Below, one piece after another: positions 16,326-24,303 of a stretch of 64,000 bases of DNA. The translations under genes and the position numbers were made by a program. Below the pieces are notes generated by a model. That model was not told the DNA's origin, made no database searches, and worked only from the letters and a program-made list of their open reading frames with translations. The stretch comes from an uncultured Massilia sp. (GTDB lineage: Bacteria > Pseudomonadota > Gammaproteobacteria > Burkholderiales > Burkholderiaceae_D): the NCBI RefSeq assembly GCF_913773735.1, contig NZ_CAJYEB010000009.1, positions 23,688 through 87,687 on the forward strand. The letters are read 5' to 3'. Position 1 is the first letter of the stretch. Each line of letters begins with the position of its first letter.

Positions 16326-17315
16326 TCACTCGCGCAGGCCGGGCGGCAACGGCAAGCCGTCGGCGCGGGCCAGGCGCTCCATCGCGCCTTCCAGCACGAC
16401 GCGGGCCTGGGCCGCGGCCAGGCCGAGGTCGTGGTGCAGCCGGGCGTCGTCCTCGTTGCGCGAGGCGCACTGGGCGCTGTAGCGCTCGAAGCTGCCGACC
16501 ATCATCAGGAGTTCGGCCAGGTGGCGCGGGCATTCGCAGGTGATGCTGTTGCCCGCGGCCGTGATGGCGGCCAGCGCCTCGTCGTCGAAACGGCGCGGCG
16601 GCGGCGCGGATGCCGTCGCCGCCGCCCCCGCGGCGGGCAGGCGCGGCGCCAGGCGCTGGCCGGCCAGGGCCTGGCGGCACAGCGGCACCAGTTCGCCCAT
16701 CTCGGTCGGCACCCGCGCCGCCAGCCAGCCGCGGGCACGCAGCGCGCGGATGGTGGCGCTGGAACAGAAGCGGTACAGCACCACCACCGCCGCCGCCTGA
16801 ACGGCCTCGCGCGCCGCGGCGATGGCCGGCACCGCGCCTTCGTCCAGTTCCGGCAGCTCGACCAGCAGCACGTCGGCATCCGCCCCGCGCGGCAGCACGC
16901 AGGGCTGGTCGAAGCGCGAAAAGCTGGCCAGCACGTCCAGCGGCAACGTCGAGCGCGCTCCGGCGGCGATGCGGCGCGCCAGCGCCAGCCCGAACACCAC
17001 CACCCCGATCGGCCCGGCCGGGACCTCCCGCTCGCCCGCGGCGGCGCCGGCCAGCTCGCGCAGGCGCGCTTCCGGCAGCGCGGCGATCTGCCCGATCGGG
17101 TGGCCCTGGTCGACCAGTTGCTTGAGCAGGCCCAGGCGCTGCACCTGCGCGGCCGAGTACAGGCGCTGGCCATGCGCCGAGCGGCGCGTGTCGGACAGGC
17201 CATAGCGGCGCTCCCATACGCGCAGCGTCTCGACCGACAGGCCGGCCAGGCGCGCGGCGGCGCCGCTGCGGTAGGTGAGTTCGGAGGAAGAATCGGCGTC
17301 CGGTGGATTGCGCAT
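16326..17315 (-). CDS. MerR-family transcriptional regulator with C-terminal sensor domain
   Basis: This 329-residue protein has an N-terminal MerR winged helix (residues about 14-80: YRSGAAARLAGLSVETLRVWERRYGL is the diagnostic start) and a C-terminal domain with a Rossmann-like pattern (PIGVVVFGLALARR, ADADVLLVELPELDEG). This layout resembles CarH/LitR-type regulators, in which the C-terminal part binds cobalamin, but I see no DxHxxG cobalamin motif, so ligand binding by B12 is doubtful. A C-x-C pair (TCECPRHL) in the last third is notable. The target genes are unknown. Confidence 0.85.
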   Translation of the reverse strand: MRNPPDADSSSELTYRSGAAARLAGLSVETLRVWERRYGLSDTRRSAHGQRLYSAAQVQRLGLLKQLVDQGHPIGQIAALPEARLRELAGAAAGEREVPAGPIGVVVFGLALARRIAAGARSTLPLDVLASFSRFDQPCVLPRGADADVLLVELPELDEGAVPAIAAAREAVQAAAVVVLYRFCSSATIRALRARGWLAARVPTEMGELVPLCRQALAGQRLAPRLPAAGAAATASAPPPRRFDDEALAAITAAGNSITCECPRHLAELLMMVGSFERYSAQCASRNEDDARLHHDLGLAAAQARVVLEGAMERLARADGLPLPPGLRE

Positions 17316-17378
17316 GTCTGAACCATTCTTGAACCATGAATGGCGACAGTATAGCGGTTCAGCACAGGAACAGCACGA

Positions 17379-17406
17379 TGCCGCCGTCGCGCCGGCGACG
17401 GCGGCA
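17379..17406 (-). terminator. Perfect GC hairpin downstream of M13 peptidase gene
   Basis: TGCCGCCGTCGC (17379-17390) pairs completely with GCGACGGCGGCA (17395-17406) over a 4-base loop. It lies 10 bp after the stop of the M13 peptidase gene in its direction of transcription and before the MerR gene. There is no T-run, so it may only stabilise or weaken the transcript end. Confidence 0.4.
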
Positions 17407-17416
17407 GAGCCGGGGC

Positions 17417-19507
17417 TTACCAGAAGATCACGCGCTCTTCCGGCTTCAGGTACATCTTGTCGCCCGGCTTGACGTCGAACGCCTCGTAGTAGCCCGGGTG
17501 GTTGCGCAGGCTGCCGTTGACGCGGAATTCGGACGGCGAGTGCGGATCGGACTTCACCTGCGCGACCAGGGCGGCGTCGCGCGCCTTGCCGCGGCGCGCC
17601 TGGGCCAGGCCCATGAAGATGCGCTGCTCGGCCGTGAAGCCGTCGATCACCGGCGCCGGCTTGCCCTTCAGCGAAATTTTATAGGCGCGGCTGGCCATGA
17701 TGGCGCCGGCGTTGTCGGCGATGTTCTCGCCCAGCGTCAGCTCGCCGTTCAGGTGGTAGCCCGGCACCGGGCTGTAGGCGCCGTACTGCGCCACCAGCAC
17801 CTTGCCCTTGGCCGCGAATTTCTCGCCGTCTTCCCTGGTCCACCAGTTGCGCAGGTTGCCGTCGCCGTCGTACTGTGCGCCCTGGTCGTCGAAGGCGTGG
17901 CTGATCTCGTGGCCGATCGAGATGCCGACCGCGCCGTAGTTGATCGCCGGCTCGGCGTCGGCGTCGTACAGCGGCGCCTGCAGGCGCGCGGCCGGGAACA
18001 CGACTTCGTTCATTTCCGGGCTGTAGTAGGCGTTCACCGTCTGCGGCGTCATGTGCCATTCGGCGCGGTCGACCGGCTTGCCCAGCTTGTTCACGCCGTA
18101 TTGGTGGGCGAAGCCGCGCGCGCGCATCACGTTGCCCACCAGGTCGTCGCGCCGGATCTGCAGCGCGGCATAGTCGCGCCACTTGTCCGGATAGCCGACC
18201 TTCACGGAAATCTTGGCCAGCTTGGCGTGCGCCGCCTTCTTGGTGTCCGGCGTCATCCAGTCGAGCGTGTCGATGCGCTCCTTGAAGGCCAGCAGGAAGT
18301 TGTTGACCATGTCCTGGACCTGCGCCTTGCGTTCGGCCGGGAAGTAGTTCTGCACGTAGACCTTGCCCACCACTTCGCCGAGGTCGCGGTTGATCTGGGC
18401 GATCGCCAGCTTCTCGGTGGCGCGGTTGACCTTGGCGCCGGTCAGCACGGTGCCGCGGAAGGCGAAGCTCTCGTCCACGAAGTCCTGCGACAGGTAGGGC
18501 GCGTAGGCGCTCAGCAGGCGCAAGGTGAAGTAGGACTTCCAGGTGTCGACCGGCGTGGCCGCGACGATCCCGTCCAGCGCCTGGACATAGGTCGGCTGGC
18601 TCACGTTGACCTCGGCGGCCTTGCCGGCGATGCCCTGCTCCTTCATCCAGCCGTCCCAGTCGAAGCCCGGCGCCAGCGCCTTCAGTTGCGCGACCGGCAT
18701 CTTGTTGTAGGTCTTGACCGGGTCGCGGTTCTGCACGGCGCTCCACTGCGCCTTCGCGATGGCGGTTTCCAGCGCGACGATGCGCGCGGCCTGGCCGGCG
18801 GCATCCGGCTGGCCGGCCAGCGCCAGCAGCTTTTCCACGTGCGCCTGGTACTTGGCGCGGGTGTCCATCAGCTTGGCGTCGCCGTCCTGCAGGTAGTAGT
18901 CGCGGTTCGGCATGCCCAGGCCCGATTGCGAGATCTCGACCAGGTAGCGGGTCGACTGCTTGCTGTCCTGGCCGACGCCCATGCGCAGCGGGCTGCCGGC
19001 GCCGATGCGCTCGAGGTGGGCGGCCAGCGCGCCCAGGCCCCGCTTGTCCTTCAGCGCGGCGATGCGCGCCAGTTCCCCCTGCAGCGGCCTGGCGCCGAGC
19101 GCGTCGCGCCGCGCCTTGTCGACGTAGCTGGCGTAGTAGTCGCCCATCTTCTGCGCATCCGATCCCGGCTTGGCCGCCTGGTCCTGCGCGGCCTGCTCGA
19201 TCAGCGTGCGGATCTGGCCCTCGACGTTTTCCTGGGCGACGTTGAAGGCGCCCCAGCTGGAACGGTCGTTCGGGATCTCGGTGCCCTTCAGCCAGGCGCC
19301 CTGCGAATAGCGAAAGAAGTCGTCCTGCGGGCGGACGGCGGCGTCGACGGCCGCCTTGTCCACGCCGGAGGCGGACAGGGCGGCGGCGGTGGCGCTCGGG
19401 GTGGTCGAAGGCGCGGTGGCGGCCGCGGTATCGGCCGATGGTGCGGCGGCATGGGCCTGGCTGGCGAACAGGCCCGCGATCAGGGCGCTGCACAGGGTGC
19501 GTTTCAT
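17417..19507 (-). CDS. M13-family zinc metallopeptidase (neprilysin/PepO type)
   Basis: This 696-residue exported endopeptidase has a signal peptide (MKRTLCSALIAGLFASQAHA) followed by an Ala/Thr/Pro-rich stretch of about 35 residues before the M13 N-domain. The active site is HEISHAFDDQGAQYDGDG (HExxH) with the downstream GENIADNAG supplying the third zinc ligand and the ExxxD pair. The substrate-positioning NAYYSPEMNEVVFPA is also present. The C-terminus (FRVNGSLRNHPGYYEAFDVKPGDKM...ERVIFW) is canonical, ending in the family tryptophan. It should cleave small peptides in the periplasm. The gene appears monocistronic. Confidence 0.96.
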   Translation of the reverse strand: MKRTLCSALIAGLFASQAHAAAPSADTAAATAPSTTPSATAAALSASGVDKAAVDAAVRPQDDFFRYSQGAWLKGTEIPNDRSSWGAFNVAQENVEGQIRTLIEQAAQDQAAKPGSDAQKMGDYYASYVDKARRDALGARPLQGELARIAALKDKRGLGALAAHLERIGAGSPLRMGVGQDSKQSTRYLVEISQSGLGMPNRDYYLQDGDAKLMDTRAKYQAHVEKLLALAGQPDAAGQAARIVALETAIAKAQWSAVQNRDPVKTYNKMPVAQLKALAPGFDWDGWMKEQGIAGKAAEVNVSQPTYVQALDGIVAATPVDTWKSYFTLRLLSAYAPYLSQDFVDESFAFRGTVLTGAKVNRATEKLAIAQINRDLGEVVGKVYVQNYFPAERKAQVQDMVNNFLLAFKERIDTLDWMTPDTKKAAHAKLAKISVKVGYPDKWRDYAALQIRRDDLVGNVMRARGFAHQYGVNKLGKPVDRAEWHMTPQTVNAYYSPEMNEVVFPAARLQAPLYDADAEPAINYGAVGISIGHEISHAFDDQGAQYDGDGNLRNWWTREDGEKFAAKGKVLVAQYGAYSPVPGYHLNGELTLGENIADNAGAIMASRAYKISLKGKPAPVIDGFTAEQRIFMGLAQARRGKARDAALVAQVKSDPHSPSEFRVNGSLRNHPGYYEAFDVKPGDKMYLKPEERVIFW

Positions 19508-19611
19508 GAAGGGTGTCTCCGTGGTTGAATCCAGGGGACGATGCTAAGTCAAACCGTTTACGATTGCCAAGCAAAGATGCATGCATATATCCATGATGCC
19601 AGGACGGGTAT

Positions 19612-19617
19612 TATAAT
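19612..19617 (+). promoter_or_regulatory. Putative -10 element of yjdM
   Basis: A perfect TATAAT lies 23 bp before the ATG at 19641, in the divergent region between the M13 peptidase gene and yjdM. No convincing -35 was found at 16-18 bp. Confidence 0.4.
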
Positions 19618-19640
19618 GGACGGATTTGCGAGAATCTCCC

Positions 19641-19985
19641 ATGAGCACCCTGCCCGCCTGCCCGCAATGCGCGTCGACCTACACCTATGACAACGGCGCC
19701 GGCCTGCTGGCCTGCCCGGAATGCGGCAACGAATGGCCGCCGCAGGCCGAGGGCGCGGCCGCCGAAGCCGCCAGGGTCTGGCGCGACGCGTCCGGCAACG
19801 TGCTGCAGGACGGCGACACCGTCACCGTCATCAAGGACCTGAAGCTCAAGGGCGGCGGCGGCACCGTCAAGCAGGGCACCAAGGTCAAGAACATCCGCCT
19901 CGTCGACGGCGACCACGACATCGATTGCAAGATCGACGGCTTCGGCCAGATGGGCCTGAAGACGGAGTTCGTGCGCAAGGCCTGA
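19641..19985 (+). CDS. yjdM: YjdM/PhnA zinc-ribbon protein
   Basis: This 114-residue protein has an N-terminal zinc ribbon (CPQC...CPEC within the first 35 residues) and the PhnA C-terminal domain: [26 protein letters not shown], then [22 protein letters not shown]. Despite the PhnA name it does not take part in phosphonate breakdown in E. coli; its role is unclear. The ATG at 19641 puts the zinc ribbon at residue 7; the open frame starts five codons earlier. Confidence 0.93.
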   Translation: MSTLPACPQCASTYTYDNGAGLLACPECGNEWPPQAEGAAAEAARVWRDASGNVLQDGDTVTVIKDLKLKGGGGTVKQGTKVKNIRLVDGDHDIDCKIDGFGQMGLKTEFVRKA

Positions 19986-20047
19986 ACCATCGCCTGGATT
20001 TCGCGGCGGCCGTCCCCATCTGCGGCGGGACGACACTTTCCACCACC

Positions 20048-20887
20048 ATGGCGCCGCTTCGCATCCTTCTTCCCCTGCTGCTGCTCGCCGCGACGGTTCC
20101 CGCGCGCGCGGACGAACTGGCGGACCTGATCAACGCCTGGCGCGCCGCGCCCGGCACCTGCGCCGGCGCCGCCGCGCTGCCAGCGCCGCCCCTCGCGGTC
20201 GAGCCGGCGCTGGCCGGCGTGCGCATCGGGCCGGGCACCCTCCTCGAGCCGGCGCTGCGCCGCCAGGGCTACCGCGCCGACCGGGCCGAGTCGATCACCG
20301 TCACCGGGCCGCAAGACGCCCGGGGCGCCATGGACGTGCTGCAAAAGACCTACTGCGGCCGGCTGCTGGCCCCGGCGTTCACGGCCGTCGGCACGGCGCG
20401 GCGCGGCCGGGAATGGCAGGTGGTGCTCGCGCATCCGCTCGTCATTCCCGCATTGCCCGGCTGGGAAGAGGCCGGCCGGCAGCTCCTGGCCCTGGTGAAC
20501 GCGACCCGCGCCAGCGCGCGCCGCTGCGGCGACGGCACCTTCGCCGCGGCCGCCCCGCTGCGCTGGAACGCGCAGCTCGCGCAGGCCGCGCTGTCGCACA
20601 GCGGCGACATGGCCGAACGCCATTACTTCGAGCACCGCCAGCCGGACGGCAGCGAACCGGCCGACCGCGCCACGCGCGCCGGCTACCGCTGGCGCCTGGT
20701 CGGGGAAAACATCGCTTCGGGCCAGCGCACGCCGCAGGAGGCAATGGCGGCCTGGCTCGACAGTCCGGGACACTGCGCCAACATCATGAACCCGCGCTTT
20801 GCCGAGATGGGTGCGGCCTATGCCATCAATCCGGACAACGACAACCGCACAGCCTTCTGGACCCAGGTGTTCGGCGCGCCACGCTGA
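20048..20887 (+). CDS. CAP-domain (SCP/PR1) secreted protein
   Basis: This 279-residue exported protein has a signal peptide (MAPLRILLPLLLLAATVPARA), an uncharacterised N-terminal region of about 110 residues with a cysteine pair, and a C-terminal CAP domain (about 145-277). The CAP hallmarks are visible: LALVNATRASAR, AQAALSHSGDMAERHYFEHRQPDG, GENIASGQRTPQEAM.AWLDSPGHCANIMNP and FWTQVFG, including the usual His/Glu pairs of the cavity. Bacterial CAP proteins act outside the cytoplasm, often of unknown function. It follows yjdM by 62 bp. Confidence 0.88.
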   Translation: MAPLRILLPLLLLAATVPARADELADLINAWRAAPGTCAGAAALPAPPLAVEPALAGVRIGPGTLLEPALRRQGYRADRAESITVTGPQDARGAMDVLQKTYCGRLLAPAFTAVGTARRGREWQVVLAHPLVIPALPGWEEAGRQLLALVNATRASARRCGDGTFAAAAPLRWNAQLAQAALSHSGDMAERHYFEHRQPDGSEPADRATRAGYRWRLVGENIASGQRTPQEAMAAWLDSPGHCANIMNPRFAEMGAAYAINPDNDNRTAFWTQVFGAPR

Positions 20888-20939
20888 TGAACCCGTCGAT
20901 AGATTCTGCCTATGTAGCCGATTGAAACGCACATATTGC

Positions 20940-20956
20940 GCGCAATTGAATTGCGC
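20940..20956. promoter_or_regulatory. OhrR operator
   Basis: GCGCAATT-G-AATTGCGC is a perfect 17-bp palindrome ending 15 bp before the ohrR ATG. Its core CAATT...AATTG resembles published OhrR operators. A second palindrome, TTGCGCGCAA, overlaps its left side. This supports autoregulation of ohrR and possibly of ohr. Confidence 0.65.
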
Positions 20957-20971
20957 ACTATTATTCAACCC

Positions 20972-21421
20972 ATGGAAACGAACACTGCAAACGACGCCCT
21001 GCTGCTCGACAACCAGTTGTGTTTTGCGCTCCACTCGGCATCGCTGGCGATGACGAAGGTGTACAAGCCGCACCTGGACAGGCTGGGACTGACGTACCCG
21101 CAATACCTGGCGCTGCTGGTGCTGTGGGAGCGCGACGGCATCACCGTGTCGGAGATCGGGGAACGCCTGTTCCTGGACTCGGGTACGCTGACGCCGCTGC
21201 TCAAGCGCCTCGAAGCGCAGGGCCTGGTCGACCGGACCAGGGATCCGCAGGACGAGCGCCGTGTCGTGATCCGCCTGACCGCGCAGGGCCGCGCGCTGCG
21301 GCAACAGGCCGCCGGCATTCCCGGCTGCATCCTGGGCGCCAGCGGCTGCGACGTGGACGAGATCGTGGCCCTGGCCGAGCGCATCAAGCTGCTGCGGCGG
21401 CAACTGGCCAGTGCGATCTGA
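20972..21421 (+). CDS. ohrR: OhrR organic-hydroperoxide-sensing MarR-family repressor
   Basis: This 149-residue winged-helix repressor carries the conserved sensing cysteine in [15 protein letters not shown] (C17 here) with the tyrosines that stabilise its thiolate further on (YPQYLALL). Two more cysteines near the C-terminus (C119, C126) fit the two-cysteine type, in which oxidation by an organic peroxide forms an intersubunit disulfide and releases DNA. The recognition helix region is [12 protein letters not shown]. It lies directly upstream of ohr on the same strand, and a palindromic operator precedes it. Confidence 0.93.
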   Translation: METNTANDALLLDNQLCFALHSASLAMTKVYKPHLDRLGLTYPQYLALLVLWERDGITVSEIGERLFLDSGTLTPLLKRLEAQGLVDRTRDPQDERRVVIRLTAQGRALRQQAAGIPGCILGASGCDVDEIVALAERIKLLRRQLASAI

Positions 21422-21475
21422 AGCACGATTCGACGTATTTTTTTTTGACCGACAACTCACTGAAAGGGTAATGCC

Positions 21476-21904
21476 ATGACCACCAAACTCGACAAAGTCC
21501 TGTACACCGCCAAAGCCCACACCACCGGCGGCCGCGAAGGCCGTTCCGTCACCGACGACGGCATCCTGGACGTGACCCTGCAGCCGCCGAAGGAAATGGG
21601 CGGCAAGGGCGGCGCGACCAACCCTGAACAGCTGTTCGCCGCCGGCTACTCGGCCTGCTTCATCGGCGCCATGAAATTCGTGGCCGGCCAGAAGAAGATC
21701 GCCGTCCCGGCCGAGACCGCCGTCGACGCCAGCGTCTCGATCGGCCCGATCCCCAACGGTTTCGGCCTGGCCGTGGAACTGAAGGTGAGCCTGCCGGGCA
21801 TGGACCGCGCAGCGGCGCAGGAACTGATCGACGCCGCCCACGTCGTGTGCCCGTACTCGAACGCCACCCGCGGCAACATCGACGTCACGCTGACCCTGGC
21901 CTGA
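21476..21904 (+). CDS. ohr: Organic hydroperoxide resistance protein Ohr
   Basis: This 142-residue thiol peroxidase of the Ohr/OsmC fold reduces organic and lipid hydroperoxides in the cytoplasm using lipoylated partners. The catalytic pair is C61 ([10 protein letters not shown]) and C125 ([13 protein letters not shown]). The conserved Arg (R20, GGREG) and Glu (E51, NPEQLFAAG) that activate the peroxidatic cysteine are present. It sits 54 bp after ohrR and is followed by a strong terminator, so ohrR-ohr form a unit. Confidence 0.97.
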   Translation: MTTKLDKVLYTAKAHTTGGREGRSVTDDGILDVTLQPPKEMGGKGGATNPEQLFAAGYSACFIGAMKFVAGQKKIAVPAETAVDASVSIGPIPNGFGLAVELKVSLPGMDRAAAQELIDAAHVVCPYSNATRGNIDVTLTLA

Positions 21905-21946
21905 TCGCCTCCGGCCGGGCCGCGGGCCCGGCAAGCTGCACGGCAA

Positions 21947-21977
21947 GGCGCCGCCCGTCATGGGCGGCGCCTTTTTT
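21947..21977 (+). terminator. Rho-independent terminator of ohrR-ohr
   Basis: GGCGCCGCCC and GGGCGGCGCC form a perfect 10-bp stem around GTCAT, followed directly by six T residues, 42 bp after the ohr stop. Confidence 0.93.
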
Positions 21978-22031
21978 CATGGCGCCGCTCCCCTCCGTCG
22001 TCCCCGCCGCGCCTGCTGCGCCGGCGAATTA

Positions 22032-22045
22032 ATTATCGCGATAAT
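22032..22045. promoter_or_regulatory. Palindromic operator candidate upstream of alpha/beta hydrolase
   Basis: ATTATCGCGATAAT is a perfect 14-bp palindrome about 95 bp before the hydrolase ATG, in an AT-rich island. A second inverted repeat, TCGTA...TACGA (22075-22090), and a CATAAT -10-like element (22092-22097) follow. The binding protein is unknown; no regulator gene is adjacent. Confidence 0.4.
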
Positions 22046-22138
22046 GATTGTTGCGCTTGAAAAGTGCCGCGACCTCGTATAAATTTACGATCATAATATT
22101 TGTCGTCATAATTAACTTCTGGAAATTGGAGCGACATC

Positions 22139-23134
22139 ATGCGCCTACGCCACAAGCCTTCCTTCCTGCGCGCCGCCGGCGCCATCCTGGCCGCCACCTG
22201 CTGCTGCCTGCCGGCGCAGGCGCAGCCCACCGCCCCGTCCTTCGGCCCGGTCAGGCAGGTCGCTGCCGGCGACCTCGACGTCGGCTACGTCGATGCGGGT
22301 CCGGCCGGCGGCCCGGTGGTGATCCTCCTGCACGGCTGGCCCTACGACATCCACAGCTACGCCGACGTCGTCCCCCTGCTGACGCAGGCCGGCTACCGCG
22401 TGGTCGTGCCCTACCTGCGCGGCTACGGCAGCACGCGCTTTCGCGACGCGCACGCGGTGCGCAACGGCGAACCGGCGGCGCTCGCGGCCGACGTGGTCGC
22501 GCTGATGGACGCGCTGAAGATCGACCGCGCCATCCTGGCCGGCTACGACTGGGGTGCGCGCACGGCGGACATCGTCGCGGCCCTGTGGCCGCAACGGGTG
22601 AAGGGCCTGGTGTCGGTGAGCGGCTACCTGATCGGCAGCCAGGAGGCCGGCAGGCAGCCGCTGCCGCCCGGCGCCGAACGGCAATGGTGGTACCAGTTCT
22701 ACTTCGCCACCGAGCGCGGCCAGGCCGGCTACGCGCGGCACTACCGCGATTTCGCCCGCCTGATCTGGCAGACCGCCTCCCCGCAATGGCGCTTCGACGA
22801 CGCCACGTTCGCGCGCAGCGCCGCCGCGCTGGACAACCCGGACCACGTCGCCGTCACCATCCACAACTACCGCTGGCGGCTCGGCCTGGCGGACGGCGAG
22901 GCGAAGTACGCGGACCTGGAAGCGCGCCTCGCGCGCCTGCCCCCGATCACGGTGCCGACCATCACGATGGAAGGCGATGCCAACGAGGCGCCGCACCCCG
23001 ATCCGGCCACCTATGCGCAGCGCTTCACCGGGAAGTACGCGCACCGGCTCGTCACGGGCGGCATCGGCCATGACCTGCCGCAGGAAGCGCCGCGCGCCTT
23101 CGCCGACGCGGTGATCGCCGTCGACCGTCTCTGA
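22139..23134 (+). CDS. Exported alpha/beta hydrolase (epoxide-hydrolase-like)
   Basis: This 331-residue protein has a signal peptide (about 1-29, ending LPAQAQP) and an alpha/beta-hydrolase fold. HGWPYDIHSY is the oxyanion HGxP motif, GYDWGARTA is the nucleophile elbow with aspartate (as in epoxide hydrolases and haloalkane dehalogenases), and GGIGHDLPQEAP carries the catalytic histidine. A cap domain lies between about 170 and 265, with WWYQFYF contributing likely ring residues. The aspartate nucleophile makes esterase activity less likely. The next gene begins 28 bp later on the same strand, so they are probably cotranscribed. Confidence 0.9.
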   Translation: MRLRHKPSFLRAAGAILAATCCCLPAQAQPTAPSFGPVRQVAAGDLDVGYVDAGPAGGPVVILLHGWPYDIHSYADVVPLLTQAGYRVVVPYLRGYGSTRFRDAHAVRNGEPAALAADVVALMDALKIDRAILAGYDWGARTADIVAALWPQRVKGLVSVSGYLIGSQEAGRQPLPPGAERQWWYQFYFATERGQAGYARHYRDFARLIWQTASPQWRFDDATFARSAAALDNPDHVAVTIHNYRWRLGLADGEAKYADLEARLARLPPITVPTITMEGDANEAPHPDPATYAQRFTGKYAHRLVTGGIGHDLPQEAPRAFADAVIAVDRL

Positions 23135-23162
23135 TCCGCCCCGCCTGCGAGGAGTCACCGCC

Positions 23163-24257
23163 ATGTCCGCTTCCACCTCCACGCCGCGCCATGTCCTGCG
23201 CTGGTTCGCCGTCGCCGCGCTCGCCATCGCCGCCGGCGTCGCCGGTATTGCCGGCGCTGCCGGCGCCGGGCAGCGCAGCGCCCTGCCCGTACTCGGCGCA
23301 CTGCCGCCGCTGGACGGCGCCGTCACCTGGCTCAATGCCGCCCCGCTCGGCGCCAGCGCCCTGCGGGGCAAGGTGGTGCTGGTCGATTTCTGGACCTATT
23401 CCTGCATCAACTGCATCCGCACCCTGCCCTACCTGCGCGCCTGGGCGCAGCGATACCGCGACCAGGGCCTCGTCGTGGTCGGCGTGCACACGCCCGAGTT
23501 CGCGTTCGAGGAAGACCTCGCCAACGTCAACAAGGCGGTCGCGCGCTTCGGCATCGACTATCCGGTCGCGGTGGATAGCGACCGGCGCATCTGGAACGCC
23601 TTCCGCAACGACGCCTGGCCGGTGTTCTACATCGCCGACGCGCGCGGACGGGTGCGCGCGCGCCTCGCCGGCGAAGGCAACTACGCCGAGGCCGAGCGCA
23701 TCATCCAGGCGCTGCTGGCCGAAGCGGGCAAGGCAGGAGCGTCGCAGCCGCTGGCCGCGCCGCTCCCCGCGCCGGGCGGCGCCGGCGAGCAGGCCGCGCC
23801 CGATCCCGCCAACCTGCGCTCCGGCGAAACCTACGTCGGCTACGCCCAGGCCGCGGGCTTTGCCGGCGGCCGGCTGCGGCGCGACGTCGCGTTCGACTAT
23901 GCGCGCGCGGACGTCGGCCTGAACGCCTGGAGCCTCGCCGGCAACTGGACCGTCGGCCCCGAGCGGGCGCGCCTGAACGGCGCGGGCGGCGGCATCGCGT
24001 ACCGCTTCAGCGCACGCGACCTGCACCTCGTGCTGGGGCCGGGGAGCGGCGGCAAGCCGGTGCGCTTCCAGGTGAGCATCGACGGCCGCCCGCCCGGGCC
24101 GGACGCCGGGTCCGACATCGACGCCGCCGGCAACGGCGTCATCGGCGCGACGCGGCTGTACCAGCTCGTCCGGCAGTCCGGCGCCGTGCGCCCGCGCCTG
24201 TTCGAGATCCGCTTCCTCGACGCCGGCGCGCAGGCCTTCGCATTCACGTTCGGCTGA
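23163..24257 (+). CDS. DipZ-like thioredoxin-domain protein
   Basis: This 364-residue envelope protein begins with a membrane anchor or signal (about residues 14-36). A TlpA/AhpC-like thioredoxin domain (about 45-185) follows with the redox motif SCINCIRTLPYLR, then GVHTPEFAFE, and the cis-proline in WPVFYIAD. The C-terminal part (about 210-364) matches the extra-cytoplasmic beta domain of DipZ (SGETYVGYAQAAGF, NAWSLAGNWTVGPE, YRFSARDLHLVL). It lacks the CcdA-type membrane domain of full DipZ. It probably transfers electrons or reduces thiols in the periplasm. It follows the hydrolase gene. Confidence 0.88.
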   Translation: MSASTSTPRHVLRWFAVAALAIAAGVAGIAGAAGAGQRSALPVLGALPPLDGAVTWLNAAPLGASALRGKVVLVDFWTYSCINCIRTLPYLRAWAQRYRDQGLVVVGVHTPEFAFEEDLANVNKAVARFGIDYPVAVDSDRRIWNAFRNDAWPVFYIADARGRVRARLAGEGNYAEAERIIQALLAEAGKAGASQPLAAPLPAPGGAGEQAAPDPANLRSGETYVGYAQAAGFAGGRLRRDVAFDYARADVGLNAWSLAGNWTVGPERARLNGAGGGIAYRFSARDLHLVLGPGSGGKPVRFQVSIDGRPPGPDAGSDIDAAGNGVIGATRLYQLVRQSGAVRPRLFEIRFLDAGAQAFAFTFG

Positions 24258-24303
24258 CGCCGCGCGCCCGGCGGTACCCGCCCGATCGGCCGCGCATGCC
24301 GGT

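Noticed and set aside
16326..17315. CarH-type B12 photoreceptor
   Set aside because: The MerR head fits, but the DxHxxG cobalamin motif and typical four-helix segment were not found.
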